The position numbers were made by a program, and so were the translations under genes. Shown here one piece after another: positions 43,493-54,483 of a stretch of 64,000 bases of DNA. Source of the stretch: Proteles cristata cristata (lineage: Eukaryota > Chordata > Mammalia > Carnivora > Hyaenidae); the NCBI GenBank assembly GCA_017311185.1, contig JAESUZ010004520.1, positions 372,001 through 436,000 on the forward strand. The letters are read 5' to 3'. Numbering within the stretch: the stretch's first letter is position 1; every line of letters starts with the position of its first letter. The notes under the pieces are model-generated. The model saw nothing but the letters and a program-made list of their open reading frames with translations, had not been told where the DNA came from and did no database searches.

Positions 43493-44685
43493 AATCTGAA
43501 TAGCCAGAAAATAATAGGAGGTGATTTCAGAATTATGATAGCCATCTCACTGAGGTTAAACATATAAAAATGCATACTCATAGAACAAAACAGAACATAA
43601 AGTAGAATTATAAAGGCAAGGATTTGCTAAAATATGACAATTGATTATTTAGTCAAATATAGTCAATAAACTAGAAAACTAATATTCTACAAAATCAATC
43701 TTTTATGTGTTTATAAGTATTGATTTATGTCCTATAGTCAACACTCATTGAAATCTTTTTTGTCTTCTGTGACCTTGCACCTTCCAGCTTCTTTCTATTT
43801 TTTGAAGCTTTTATTGTTTCTCTTCCCTGACTCATTTTATTTTTCTAATCTGTATCTGAGGGACACTTCCAAGGGCTTGGTCATTCCATCTTCACTGTAA
43901 ATTTGCTTCACCCACCCAAGTTAATTTCTTCTTCACTTTTCCAGTATAGTCAGTGATATTCTCTCTGGCTTTGAAATCCAGTGTCACACTAAGCTTACTG
44001 AAGATTACATCCATTTTCTTTTAATATCTCCTTTTTCCACTGTTCCTTTGGTAACTTTATCTAATCAAGCATTGTACTGTAAATAAGCGTTCCATTGACA
44101 ATCATCATGCTTATCTACATTTCTGTAGCCACTGTCTCTTTTAAACCTTATTATTTTGTGCCTGAATTGCCAAATTCTAGCCTGTACTTTAGGATTTTTT
44201 TTCACTGCTCTCTGAAGCTGACTAAATATACCACTGGAAGAAATTAACTACCAATGTCAACTTTGAAAAAATTTAACCTAAATTTGGGGAAATGATCAGA
44301 GATGGATATAATCATTAAATATATTACCTTGGTAAGTGTCAATCAGAAGCAAGTAAACCCTAAAACCTGAAGAAAACAATAGGCTTGCACCAAAAAACAA
44401 AGAACAAGAGCAATAGAAAACAACAAAAGCAAAAACAGTAGGGGCTATCATAGGACAGAAAAGAAGCACTTGACCAATTTAATACTACCTGACATTTATC
44501 AGAAAGAACAGATATTCTACATCTGTATTCTGCAGAATTCGTATCAAAGAAATAAAATAAGATGCTTTTCTCCAGGTATTTTGGCCAGAGAACGTATCTG
44601 AATAATTTAAATACTTTGAAATTCATTTTCATTTGCTGTATGGCCAGCATATGGTCATTTTATTTTGTAAAACATCCAGTGTGCT
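43493..44685. other. No recognisable feature
   Basis: AT-rich sequence. Open frames here show no family resemblance. Confidence 0.5.
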
Positions 44686-44689
44686 TTTG

Positions 44690-45075
44690 AAAAGAATGTG
44701 CCTTCTGTATTCATGTCAATTAGGGTAAGTCAAAACAAAATTCTAACTACAAAAGAACAAGAGCTGATCACCTACAGAGGACTGAAAATGAGCTTTCTAT
44801 CAAATTTTAATACTTGCAACCTGGATGCAAGAAGATAATGGAAAACAATTTAAGTATTAGAAGATAACAACTCTGATGTAGAATTTCATATACAACTAAA
44901 ATGCTATTGAACATTGACAATATTAAAAAAAAATTCCCAGACACATTCATTCTCAGTTGGTTTGGTATTCAAAGCATATACTGAAAATATTTTTAAAGAA
45001 AGTATTCAAATAAGAAAATCAAATATAGATGGTAGGCCAAGAGATATAAAATGTATAAGTCATCAAACATCTTAA
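44690..45075 (+). mobile_element. Possible old L1M fragment (sense)
   Basis: CTTGCAACCTGGATGCAAGA, AGATAATGGAAAACAATTTA, AACTCTGATGTAGAATTTCA, TATACAACTAAAATGCTATT, AATTCCCAGACACATTCATT follow the sense L1M 'agaagacaatggaacaa...tcaaccaagaattctatatccagcaaaactatc' region. Confidence 0.55.
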
Positions 45076-45229
45076 TAAAATTTATCGTTACTTCTTAATT
45101 TTTTAAATAAATGATTTATTGATGTTGCACATGCATAGAAAAATATACACAAACTATAAATATATATCTTATTGATACCATATAATAAATATTTTAGTGA
45201 TATCACAAAATAAAAAGAAAAGTAGAGTA

Positions 45230-45480
45230 GAGTTTTGAAATAAACATTTATGTAACAACGACCTATGCCAGGAAATTAAACATGACTAGCAACCCAGAAT
45301 TCCTCTCAACTTCTTCCCAGGATAATTGGCTCCTGCCTTTCCTGGGCAACTAATATTCTGAATTTCAAAAATATCTACATAATGCTTTCTAGGTTTCTAT
45401 TTTGAGTTCTTGTACTTCATTAATAGACTAATTCCTAGATAATTGATATTTCTGATTTTATTTTTAGTAGCAAAATTTTT
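45230..45480 (-). mobile_element. Old L1M 3' region (reverse)
   Basis: CAACGACCTATGCCAGGAAA, TTAAACATGACTAGCAACCC, AGAATTCCTCTCAACTTCTT, CCTGGGCAACTAATATTCTG, GAATTTCAAAAATATCTACA resemble the reverse L1M 3' UTR. It may be the 3' end of the large L1M that follows. Confidence 0.6.
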
Positions 45481-45697
45481 TAAAAGTTTTTTAATGTTTA
45501 TTTATTTTGGGAAGAGAGAGAGAGACAGAGTGCCAGCAGGGGAGGGACAAGAGAGAGGGAGACACAGAATCTGAAGCAGGATCCAGGCTCGGAGCTGTCA
45601 GCACAGAGCCTGACATGAGGCTCGAACCCAAAAGCCATAAGATCACGACCTGAGCCAAAGTCAGAAGCTCAACTGACTGAGCCTCCCAGGAGACACA
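45481..45697 (-). mobile_element. CAN SINE inside L1M (reverse)
   Basis: AGTTTTTTAATGTTTATTTA, GACAGAGTGCCAGCAGGGGA, head ending GAGCCTCCCAGGAGACAC. The last bases differ from the usual GGCGCCCC. Confidence 0.94.
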
Positions 45698-46442
45698 GTT
45701 GCATAATATTTTCAAGTTTTATTTTTGCAAGCTCCTTTTTTCTGGTAAATGAAAATGCAATTGATTTTCTATATCATCTTATAGCTACCTACTTCATAAA
45801 TTTATTCATATATTAAATGTTTATCTGTAAATCACTTAAGCTTTTCTATGAAACATGAGTTCCATTTCTTCCTTTTAAGTATTTACTCTTCTTCTTCTTG
45901 CCTTTTTCACAGGCTATATTGTCAGGTATAATGGTGAACAAAATTGATGATAGAGGGTATAAGTTTTTGTTCCCAGTATCAGGCGGGAAATGTCCAATAA
46001 TGTCACCATTACAAAAGATGTTTGCTACAGCCATTTTGGAGATAGCCTTTGATAAATTAGGGATGTTTTCTTCCCATTTATAGTTTAGTAATAGTGTTTG
46101 TCATCAATGAACTTTGGAATTTATTGCTTTTTGATTATGGAGAATTTCATAGGATTTTTCTCCTTATACTAATAAGGTGATGATCACATTCATTCCTATA
46201 GTGTGTTAACAGTGTTGATGGTTTATATATTGCTAGATTTGATGGATAATATTTAATTTAAAATTTTTGCATCTGTTTTCATAAGAGAAATTGGTCATAA
46301 TTGTGCTTCTTGTAATGTCTTTCTTAGGTTTCTATATTGAAGTTATGCTTGATTCATATAACAGGTTGTGAAATACTTTCTTTTTCTATGAAAATGTGTG
46401 TAAGATTGGTTTTGTGGCTTTCTTAAATATTTTTGAAGAATT

Positions 46443-46657
46443 GGGGCTCCTGGGGCATCTAGGTGGCTCATTCAGTTAAGCCAATGACTCTTGGTTTCAG
46501 CTCAGGTCAGCATCTCACAGTTGGTGAGTTCAAGCCCCAAGTTGGCCTCTCCACTGACAGTGTTGGATTACTCTCTCTCTCTCTCCCTCCCCCCTGCTCT
46601 TCCACTCTCTCTTTCCCTCTCTCTCAAAATAAATAAACAAGCTTTAAAACAAAATAC
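46443..46657 (+). mobile_element. Older CAN SINE with doubled start, inside L1M
   Basis: Starts GGGGCTCCTGGGGCATCTAG, so the head start appears twice 9 bases apart. The older-type ACTCTTGGTTTCAGCTCAGG follows, then CCACTGACAGTGTTGG, CT-rich block and AAAATAAATAAACAAGCTTT. TTTGAAGAATT at about 46432-46442 and 46658-46668 flanks it. Confidence 0.93.
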
Positions 46658-46743
46658 TTTGAAGAATTTCCTTTTGAAGCATCTGGGCCTAGAATTTTGC
46701 ATGTGTATGACAAAATTAGTTTTTATGCATTAATTATTTTTAT

Positions 46744-46965
46744 TTATTTTTAAGTTTTTTCTAATATTTATTTTAGTGAGAGAGAGACAGAGACAGAGTA
46801 TAAGTGGGAGAGGGCAGAGATAGAGAGGGGAACACAGAGTCCGAAGCAGGCTCCAGCCTCTGAGCTGTCAGCACAGAGCCTGATGCAGGGCTCGAACTCA
46901 CAGACTGCAAGATTATGACCTGAACTGAAGTCAGTTGCTAAACCAACTGAGCCACTGAGGCACCC
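46744..46965 (-). mobile_element. CAN SINE with target-site duplication, inside L1M (reverse)
   Basis: TTTTTCTAATATTTATTTTA, GACAGAGACAGAGTATAAGT, head ending GAGCCACTGAGGCACCC. TGCATTAATTATTTT at 46726-46740 and TGTATTAATTATTTT at 46966-46980. Confidence 0.95.
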
Positions 46966-47392
46966 TGTATTAATTATTTTTAATATGGATAGGAATCCTT
47001 TAATTTTCATGTCTTCTCATGTCATTTTTGGTAAATGACAATTTTCAAGAAAAATTTTCCATTTAATTTAAATTATTACATACATTGACATAATGTATCT
47101 CATATCTTGTGCATTCCTTAATTTTATAGGATCTGTACTTATACTGTGTTTTAAAATTACTGCACATTCACCTGATCTTAGGTCCCTCCCCACCCGATCC
47201 CAATGTTTTGACAAAAATTAGTAATTTTATTTTTCTTTACAAGGGAACACTGAAAAAAAAATCATTGTGTGATTCCTAATATACCCATTTCTGTTATCTT
47301 AAATTTTTTAATAACTTCTATTTTCATTGAATTTGATTTACTCTTTGGTTTCTAGCTTCCTTAAGATTTTTGGGCTTATTCTGTTTTCAACT

Positions 47393-47594
47393 GTTTTTTT
47401 TTTTTTATGTTTATTCATTTATTTTGTGAGAGAGAGTGTACTAGCAGGGGAGGGACAGAGAGAAAGTGAGAGGGAGAATCCCAGGCAGGCACCACACTGT
47501 CAGTACAGGCACTGTCACTTCCTGTCACAGGGCTCCATCTCAGGAACACTGAGGTCATGAGTCCTACGCTTAACTGAGCCACCTAGATGTCCCA
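47393..47594 (-). mobile_element. CAN SINE, diverged, inside L1M (reverse)
   Basis: TTTTATGTTTATTCATTTAT, GTGTACTAGCAGGGGAGGGA, a shortened and scrambled linker, head ending GAGCCACCTAGATGTCCC. Confidence 0.9.
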
Positions 47595-47659
47595 GCACCT
47601 CAGTTGTTGATTTAACTATTTAGATTATTGAATTCCACCTCTCCTGTTCCTTTTTTCCC

Positions 47660-47814
47660 TTTATTTTGAGAGAGAGAGAGAGCAGGGGAAAATTGCAGAG
47701 GGAAAGACAGAACCCCAAGCTGAGATGTGAGACTCAGTCTCAGACTGTGAGATCATGACCTGAGCTGAAATAAAGAGCCCAACGCTTAACCAACTGAGCC
47801 AACCAAGCGCCCCT
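47660..47814 (-). mobile_element. CAN SINE, internally deleted, inside L1M (reverse)
   Basis: CCCTTTATTTTGAGAGAGAG, AGAGCAGGGGAAAATTGCAG, most of the linker missing, head GACCTGAGCTGAAATAAAGA and GAGCCAACCAAGCGCCCC. The head carries the older-type insertion (AAATAAAGAGCCCAACGCTT). Confidence 0.9.
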
Positions 47815-48591
47815 TTTCAAAAATATTTTCAAATTTTGACGTAGATTTATTTTGTGACTTATGGATCATATGGAAATAGATTGCTTGATTTTAACACATT
47901 GAGGGGATTTTTATGTTGTTGCTCATAATTGGTTTCTAGCTTAATTCAGCTAGTGTCAGAAAATATATTATTTCACTCCTTTAAAATTTGTCAAGACTTG
48001 CTACATGGGACAGCATATGGTGCATTTGAATAAGTATTAAATGTGCATCTCAAAGAATGCATTTTGCAATGATTGAATACAGTGTTCTATATATGTTAAT
48101 TATGTCACATTTTTAATAGAGATATTTAATCCTAAATTCTTACTGATATTTGTTGTTTATTTCTTCCAATAGTTAATAAGAGGAGTAGCTAAAGATTTTT
48201 AAGATGATTTCTCCCACTATTATATGCATACACATTTAAAAGTGCCATAACTACCTGCTATACTTCTCCTTTCTCATTATGAAAAACATTTCTTTATCCT
48301 TAGTACTCATTCTTGCCATAAAGTTTGTTTTTATTTCATATTAGTATAGCTACTCTAGATTTTCTTTGGTTATGATATATAATTTCTTGTCTTCTTTTTT
48401 CAGAATTTCTGTATCCTCACATTTTTTGTTTAAAAACTATTCAAATATTATTAAAAATAATCTTAGAAATTTCCCTTACTTGGAATACTAAAATTATTTA
48501 TATTTAGTTAAAGATATTTAGGTTTTAATCTACTGCCTAGCTATTATCTCCATCTGTTATATGTTCCTTTTGTTCTCTTTTCTTGTCCTTT

Positions 48592-48702
48592 TTTTTAAAG
48601 TTTTATTTATTTAAACAATCACCAGACCCAGTGTGAGGCTTGAACTCATGACCCCAAGACCAAGGGTCGCCTGTTCTACCTACTGAGCCAGCCAGGTGCC
48701 TC
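48592..48702 (-). mobile_element. Ancient CAN SINE lacking the CT-rich block (reverse)
   Basis: TAAAGTTTTATTTATTTAAA, CAATCACCAGACCCAGTGTG, AGGCTTGAACTCATGACCCC, AAGACCAAGGGTCGCCTGTT, ACTGAGCCAGCCAGGTGCC. The head is directly followed by the AATAAA tail, without the polypyrimidine segment: an old carnivoran subfamily. About 110 bp. Confidence 0.85.
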
Positions 48703-50139
48703 TTTCCTTCTTTATGATCAAGCATTTTTGCTCTTCCACTTGCCCTTTTATTATCCTATTGGTTTTAATATCTTTTGATTTTACCCTAGATATTATTTTA
48801 TATGACTCCACTTATTAATGTCTAATAGGAAGTTAATTTTTAATCACTTTTCTTAAACTATAAAGATCTAGAATACTTTTAATATATTGTATTATGTAGA
48901 TATTGTCAAATTAAAAATTTACATGATAGCATTTTTGGTTTATATCGTCAGTATTCATTTGGCTTTTTCCAAATATTTAATCTTTATGTGGTGTTTGCTT
49001 CTGAATGTTATCATTCACAGATATCATAGACATTTTTTTTGCCTGAAGAATACTACTTCCTTTAGTGTAGTGTATATCCGATATAGATGAGCACCTCGTT
49101 TTTTTGTTCTTCTGAAGTGTCTTTTTCTCCCTTTTTAAAAGATATTTTCATTGTGCAGATTATTCTAGTTGGCATTGGCTTCCATTCAAGAAGTTATCTC
49201 TGTTCATATTGTCACTCCTTTGATAATATTTTTTTCTAAAACTATTTTTTTTAGAACTACTTTTAAGACAGTCTTTTTGTCATTAGTTTTCCTTAGTTTT
49301 ACAATAGTAGATATGCGATTATCCCTGTGTTTCTCCTGCTTCATTGTGGTACTTCTCGGATCTGTGACTTAAATTATTTCATCACTTCAGAACATTCTAA
49401 GTGTTTACCTAGTAATATGCTCATTTAAATGCTCCTTTGCTCATTATATTTCTCATCTCCTTCTGGAATTCTACTTACTAATTAGTTCTGGTTGACACTA
49501 AACATGTATTACTAATTATAACTGCCATGATGACTATCTTTTCATTTCTTAATTTCTGATTATTATATTAAGTTTAGAAGTTCCATATATTTCTTTATTG
49601 AATCACAAGTACTTAAAGTCTATGTTTAATGATCCCTGCATTTGGATCTGTACTTGTTTCTATTGTCATATTTGTTTCTTGTTTCTTAGTCAAACTCATC
49701 TTTTATTATTTTATTTATATGCATATATATGTATATATATATATATTCCTACATACAAACATATTTAAATGATGCTCATTGCTTATGGAAAAATTTTTGG
49801 TAATGTAAAAAATCTGGTTTATTTACTTTTTCCACAGAAGACTAATCTTATTTTGGGGGATGATTTAGTGGTTGGTGCAGATCACTTTCAAGCAAGTAGC
49901 AATTTTGCTGGTTTGTGGTTGGGTGGCAGTTCTTGTGAAGGATAAAATGTTTCATGTCTCTCCTTGCTCTTGTGTTGGGTGTTTCAGATGAAACTCCTAG
50001 GTGTTTCCAGGGACCTTCTTCCTTGTGAGTCTGGAACCATATTTTTTATCCCTCTCAACACAATAAGACTATCAACATTTCTGCTTGGCTCCTTATGCTA
50101 TCAATAGACATTTACATGGGAAAATCCTTCAAGGGGGAA

Positions 50140-50700
50140 AGGATAATCAACAGTGCTATCTCCTCTCCAAATTGACCTTTTCTTTAGTATTTTAGTCCTG
50201 CAATCTTTAATGGCTTGGTGTGTTTTTGACACCTCCATAAATATTTTAAATACAGTTTTCTCAAGTGGAGAGTTTAATCCAGAGTTAGTTTATGATTGTT
50301 TAAAGAAAGAGGTAAAACAAGAAGAATAAAATAAAGAGAATAAAACTTAAAAACAATTGAAATTATAGGAATACTAAGATATTTATTTAATAGATTAGAG
50401 AACCTTTCTTGAAAAAATTTTATAGAACCATGAAATAAAAAAAATGAAGTTGCATTGAATGACATCACAAAGACTGGTTTATTTCTTTAAAAAAATGGAT
50501 TATCACTCTAATTTTCACCAATTTTTAATTTCCTGATTTCTTTTTATTTTTGTTATGTATAAATGTAAGTTCTGAGATGCATGCAAGATATGAGTGTTAC
50601 TCGTAATGGGTATGGAGAAATACCAACATAGAATTATAATATGGAATTATAACCAAAATGTTATAACCCTGCTGTAATTCTATCTTTTCAAATTGGTAAT
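50140..50700. other. No recognisable feature
   Basis: AT-rich sequence between the L1M and a MER2-like relic. Confidence 0.5.
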
Positions 50701-50701
50701 A

Positions 50702-50970
50702 CAGTTGACCCTTGAATAACAGCATGGGTCCACCCACATGCATATTGTTTTTGACAAATATAATACAGTACTGTAAATGTATTTTCTCTTCCCTTCAATT
50801 TTCTTAATAACATTTTCTTTTCTCTAGCTTACTTGAATATAAGAATACAGTATATAATGCATGTAATATAAAATATGTATTAATCGACAGTTCATGTTAT
50901 TGGCAAGACCTCTCATCTACAGGAGGGTATTATTAGTTATGTTTTGGGGGAAGTCAAAATTTATATATAT
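50702..50970 (+). mobile_element. MER2-like Tigger DNA transposon relic
   Basis: CAGTTGACCCTTGAATAACA at the left terminal repeat, GGTCCACCCACATGCATATT, CAAATATAATACAGTACTGT, AAATGTATTTTCTCTTCCCT, TTCTTAATAACATTTTCTTT, AAGAATACAGTATATAATGC, TTATTAGTTATGTTTTGGGG, AAGTCAAAATTTATA. The right terminal repeat is missing. Non-autonomous Tc1/mariner-class relic. Confidence 0.85.
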
Positions 50971-50974
50971 ATTT

Positions 50975-51370
50975 TTTTTACTTTCTTTGAGCAAGTTTAA
51001 TATTCATTTGTTTTTTATTTTCTGCCACTACTGTGGGTTTGTGGGGTAACTGAGGTCATGCAACAGAGATGTATTATTTATGTATACAACACAGACTCCT
51101 GAGCAATTGCAGTTCAACGCTAAAATAACAATAAGGGGAAGTGGTACTAATAAAATCTTTTCAAAAATCAAAAGAAAACATAGTAAACCCAAATGGTGGT
51201 GCATACATGGATAAAAGTAAAGGAAAACTATAAACAAAACTAGGGATATGTATTTACGTGTTGTTATATTTCATCACAAGTAGAGAAATTCCATGTAAAG
51301 TATTGAGAGTATTGGACTATCACGTTCAAAAAGCTGGAGTTTCTTTTTCTATCAGTAGGTTGGCATTCAG
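50975..51370. other. No recognisable feature
   Basis: AT-rich sequence starting with an AT run at 50961-50972. Confidence 0.5.
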
Positions 51371-51373
51371 GCA

Positions 51374-51715
51374 TTATGGATTGAGAGAATCATCAGGACC
51401 TTTACATTCTGTCTGAATTCCAAGACGGCTGGCCAATTGGTTAAAAAAATGTACAGATTGAAATTCCCTGATTTCTTTCATAAGTATTCGCTCAGATTCA
51501 AAAATAAAGGAATACATTAGAAAAAGGCATGCAATAATTTGAATGTTACAACCTCTCTTTTTTAAAATCTTGCTGTTGAGTTCAGACTGTGTCATTTCAC
51601 CTTTTATGACAAGATTCAGTGAATAAAACATATTTGATAGCTTGGCAACAGAAGAAAACTCTGCATTTAAATGAGAACAGAAGATACTGGGCAGAAAGTA
51701 ATATGATTGTGCCAC
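51374..51715 (-). pseudogene. Doubtful hAT-transposase-like ORF relic
   Basis: Open minus-strand frame of 113 codons. The segment FSSVAKLSNMFYSLNLVIKG and FFNQLASRLGI have the feel of the region of hAT (Charlie/ZBED-type) transposases just after the catalytic core, where a DIF-x-LN-LNL-LQG motif is usual. I see no zinc finger or catalytic residues, and flanking sequence on the minus strand is broken. It may equally be a chance ORF. Its length without a stop in AT-rich DNA is mildly unusual. Confidence 0.3.
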
Positions 51716-51719
51716 ACAC

Positions 51720-52870
51720 CTGTTGAGTCATAACTAATAACACAATCTAGTGCTCATGAAGCAAATCTTCAGACGGAAGAGTGAGGAACACAATGGGTGA
51801 GCCCAGAGATGTGCACTAAGAAAACAGGAGCATAACCTCTTGTGTGGCAGCAGAGACTTTAGCAGAAAGCTTGTTCCTAATGGTGTCTCCATGGACAACA
51901 ATTTGTTTCATTTCTCAGTAAAGATCTTTGGAGTGAAAGATATTATATATCATAAACACAACATGAATTGAGTCTAATAGCACTTGAAACTATGCTGGTC
52001 TTGAAGTACAGATAAAGATGAATCAAATGGATAGCCAACAGACAGTTTTGGATATTTACAACTCAGATTTTGTTTTCTATCCTCTTACATATAACTGTGA
52101 AGTGGTGAATAAAAATCATGCATTTTTCAGAAATAGCCACTCCCACATTTTTCATACATTTTGAATGGTTCAACATTGACAGTGTGTTATTACTGTCTTT
52201 CTTCTTTCTCGTTGAAGTTCTTCTCCTAGCTTGTCTAATATTTTTCTATTCTTCTGATAATTTATGCATGATTATAACAAAACACTAGCAAGACCTGTAT
52301 TTCGTTCTCCCTATCCTGAGAAATCCTTTAAGGGAATATATTGTTCCTTCTCTCTGTTTCTATCTGGGTTGATCTAATGGGCTTAGTAGTGTGTTTCTAT
52401 CTGGGATCAAGTAGGATACCTTGCTCATTGTGGTTGAAACACGATATATGTAGAATGCCTGTAAAAACAAAAAAAAAGTATATATGAAAACAGCCTGAAC
52501 ATGAGAAGAGACTTGGAATATTTATATTGTAGACATCTGTTTTATTTTTTCCTAAAGTAAAGTTATTGCTATTAGTTAGATATTGTGTTAACTTAAGTTC
52601 TTTCATAGAAGACAAACTAACAAACAAAAAAGCTAGTGGATGAAAAAAAATAGTTTCCCTTCTTCATAATTCTTGACCTTAAAAAGATGTTTGCATTAGC
52701 TACTCGAGGGCTGGAGCAAGGATGAACAAGATGATCAAAGCTCTTGACTCTTGAAATCTTTTCACTGCAGTATTCTTGGAGTCTTGCTTAGTCTTCACAG
52801 CTAATGTCACCTAACATTGTATCTATAGCCTAGGCAATAAGAAGACAGAGTGACATGGGACAAACAATAC
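51720..52870. other. Non-coding stretch, nothing assigned
   Basis: Upstream (minus-strand sense) of the doubtful hAT-like frame. I could not follow any transposase similarity here with confidence. Confidence 0.45.
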
Positions 52871-52891
52871 TGGATAATTGTATTTCCTTTT

Positions 52892-53101
52892 TTTTTTTTT
52901 TTAATTTATTTCTAGGAGAGAGAGAGAGACAGCGTGAGCAGGGGAGGGTCAGAGAGAGAGGGAGTCACAGACTGAAACAGGCTCCAGGCTCTGAGCTGGC
53001 AGTCAGCACAGAGCCCGACGCGGGGCTCGAACCCACGAGCCGCGAGATCATGACCTAAGCGAAAGTCGGACGCTTAACCGACTAAGCCACCCAGGCGCCC
53101 C
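52892..53101 (-). mobile_element. Young CAN SINE with 17-bp target-site duplication
   Basis: Reverse copy: TTTTTAATTTATTTCTAGGA, GACAGCGTGAGCAGGGGAGG, GAGCCCGACGCGGGGCTCGA, CGAGCCGCGAGATCATGACC, head ending GCCACCCAGGCGCCCC. TAATTGTATTTCCTTTT is exact at 52875-52891 and 53102-53118. Head CpGs are intact. Confidence 0.97.
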
Positions 53102-53118
53102 TAATTGTATTTCCTTTT

Positions 53119-53440
53119 AAAGAGCTTTTCCAGAAGTATCACCTAATACCTTCCATTTGCTCTTCATTTGTTACAACCACCTCAAGGAGCTTCTCCCAAA
53201 TGCCTAGGAGATTGAGAAGTGATCTTTGTTTGTTTTTGCTTGTTTTTGTTTTTGTTTTGACATTTTCATACCACCAACAACACAATCAGGTTTCTCTTAA
53301 TAGATAGGAAAAAAAAGTCACTGGTTGGGGAGAAAACTGATGATGTCTCTCCCACCCATTGTTGACTCACATAGGTTTCTTCATAAATTCCTTATTGACA
53401 GGGAATTATTTTTGCATGGATATGGGAAAGAGTGTTCTTT
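53119..53440. other. Non-coding, with a (TTTTTG)-like run
   Basis: Contains GTTTGTTTTTGCTTGTTTTT at 53228-53250. Nothing else recognised. Confidence 0.5.
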
Positions 53441-53444
53441 GATT

Positions 53445-53630
53445 ACCCTGTCAGGGGACATTTGGCAATATTTGGAGAAATGTTCGGTTGTCACAAATGT
53501 GGGGGGGCACTGGAATCTATTGGATAGAGACTGGGAATGCTGCTAAACATTCGATCTAATGCAGAGCATCCTCCAGGAAGAAGTAATTTTTGGCCTGAAA
53601 TGTCAGTAGTGTGAGTTTGAGAAAATCTGG
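53445..53630 (+). mobile_element. MER5A hAT-Charlie DNA transposon relic
   Basis: GTCAGGGGACATTTGGCAAT, ATTTGGAGAAATGTTCGGTT, GTCACAAATGTGGGGGGGCA, CTGGAATCTATTGGATAGAG, GGGAATGCTGCTAAACATTC, TTTTGGCCTGAAATGTCAGT, AGTGTGAGTTTGAGAAAATC follow MER5A almost throughout. Left terminal repeat is missing or very diverged. Confidence 0.9.
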
Positions 53631-53691
53631 TCTATACCACCCGGCATTGGCATATGATTTCCAAAGGAAGTCTTAAAATAAATGCAACATG

Positions 53692-53886
53692 AGGAACACC
53701 TGTGTGGCTCAGTTAGGTGAGTTTCCAACTTCAGCTCAGGTCATGATCACACGGTTCATAATTTCGAGACTCACATCGGGCTCATTGCTGTTAACGCAGA
53801 GCCCACTTCAGATTCTCTGTCTTTGTCTTTCTGCCCCTCCTCTGCTTGCACTCTCCCCAAAAATAAATAAAATAATAATTTAAAAA
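53692..53886 (+). mobile_element. CAN SINE
   Basis: Head AGGAACACCTGTGTGGCTCA, TCAGCTCAGGTCATGATCAC, TTGCTGTTAACGCAGAGCCC, CT-poor block and AAAAATAAATAAAATAATAA tail. Diverged; duplication unclear. Confidence 0.93.
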
Positions 53887-54256
53887 ATTCAATGTGAAGA
53901 AGCAAGTGGGGTAGTATAACCATAGCTACCAGAATCAACCACAGAACTTAATTTTCTCCAAATATCTGAAAGATTGCTAGACTTGTTAAAAATAGAAGCA
54001 AATTCCTCAGTATTGCTTCAGAAAGCAAACCCGAAACAATTTGAAAATTTGTAACGATGAATATATTAAAATTATACAATCATTGGAACTGTCCAATGTT
54101 AAAATATTAGGAACCTTTACAGTACTAGATGTAGTTGGAGAATATTATTGTGTCCATTTGTGAAGTATTCTTTATATTAAGAAATTCTGAACTGTATGAG
54201 CATTTCAACCAAATCAACACAAAGATCATTTTTAACTCTTTAAGATAAGCACTTTT

Positions 54257-54468
54257 TTTAAAATATTTTTTTATTTATTTGTAGGAGAGAGAGAGACAGC
54301 ATGAGCAGGGGAAGGTCAGAGAGAGAGAGAGTCACAGACTGAAACAGGCTCCAGGCTCTGAGCTGGCAGTCAGCACAGAGCCCAACGCGGGGCTCGAGCC
54401 CACGAACCGCGAGATCATGACCCAAGCGAAAGTCGGACGCTTAACCAACTAAGCCACCCAGACGCCCC
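54257..54468 (-). mobile_element. Young CAN SINE with 15-bp target-site duplication
   Basis: Reverse copy: ATTTATTTGTAGGAGAGAGA, GACAGCATGAGCAGGGGAAG, GAGCCCAACGCGGGGCTCGA, AACCGCGAGATCATGACCCA, head ending CCACCCAGACGCCCC. AAGATAAGCACTTTT is exact at 54242-54256 and 54469-54483. Confidence 0.97.
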
Positions 54469-54483
54469 AAGATAAGCACTTTT

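Larger units (their letters stand above)
45698..50135 (-). mobile_element. Large old L1M element, ORF2 and more 5' parts (reverse)
   Basis: Reading plus gives the reverse complement of an L1 from the reverse-transcriptase part of ORF2 towards the 5' end. Landmarks in order: CTTCTTGCCTTTTTCACAGG, GAACAAAATTGATGATAGAG, GGTGATGATCACATTCATTC, TTTTGCATCTGTTTTCATAA, GAAATTGGTCATAATTGTGC, AGCATCTGGGCCTAGAATTT, ATTTTATAGGATCTGTACTT, TCTAGCTTAATTCAGCTAGT, TTGCAATGATTGAATACAGT, ATTAGTATAGCTACTCTAGA, CACAATTTTCTT-like segments, TGTGTTTCTCCTGCTTCATT, TATTTGGGGGATGATTTAG. No open frame survives. Five SINEs cut it at 46443-48702, with a sixth on its 3' side. Confidence 0.8.
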
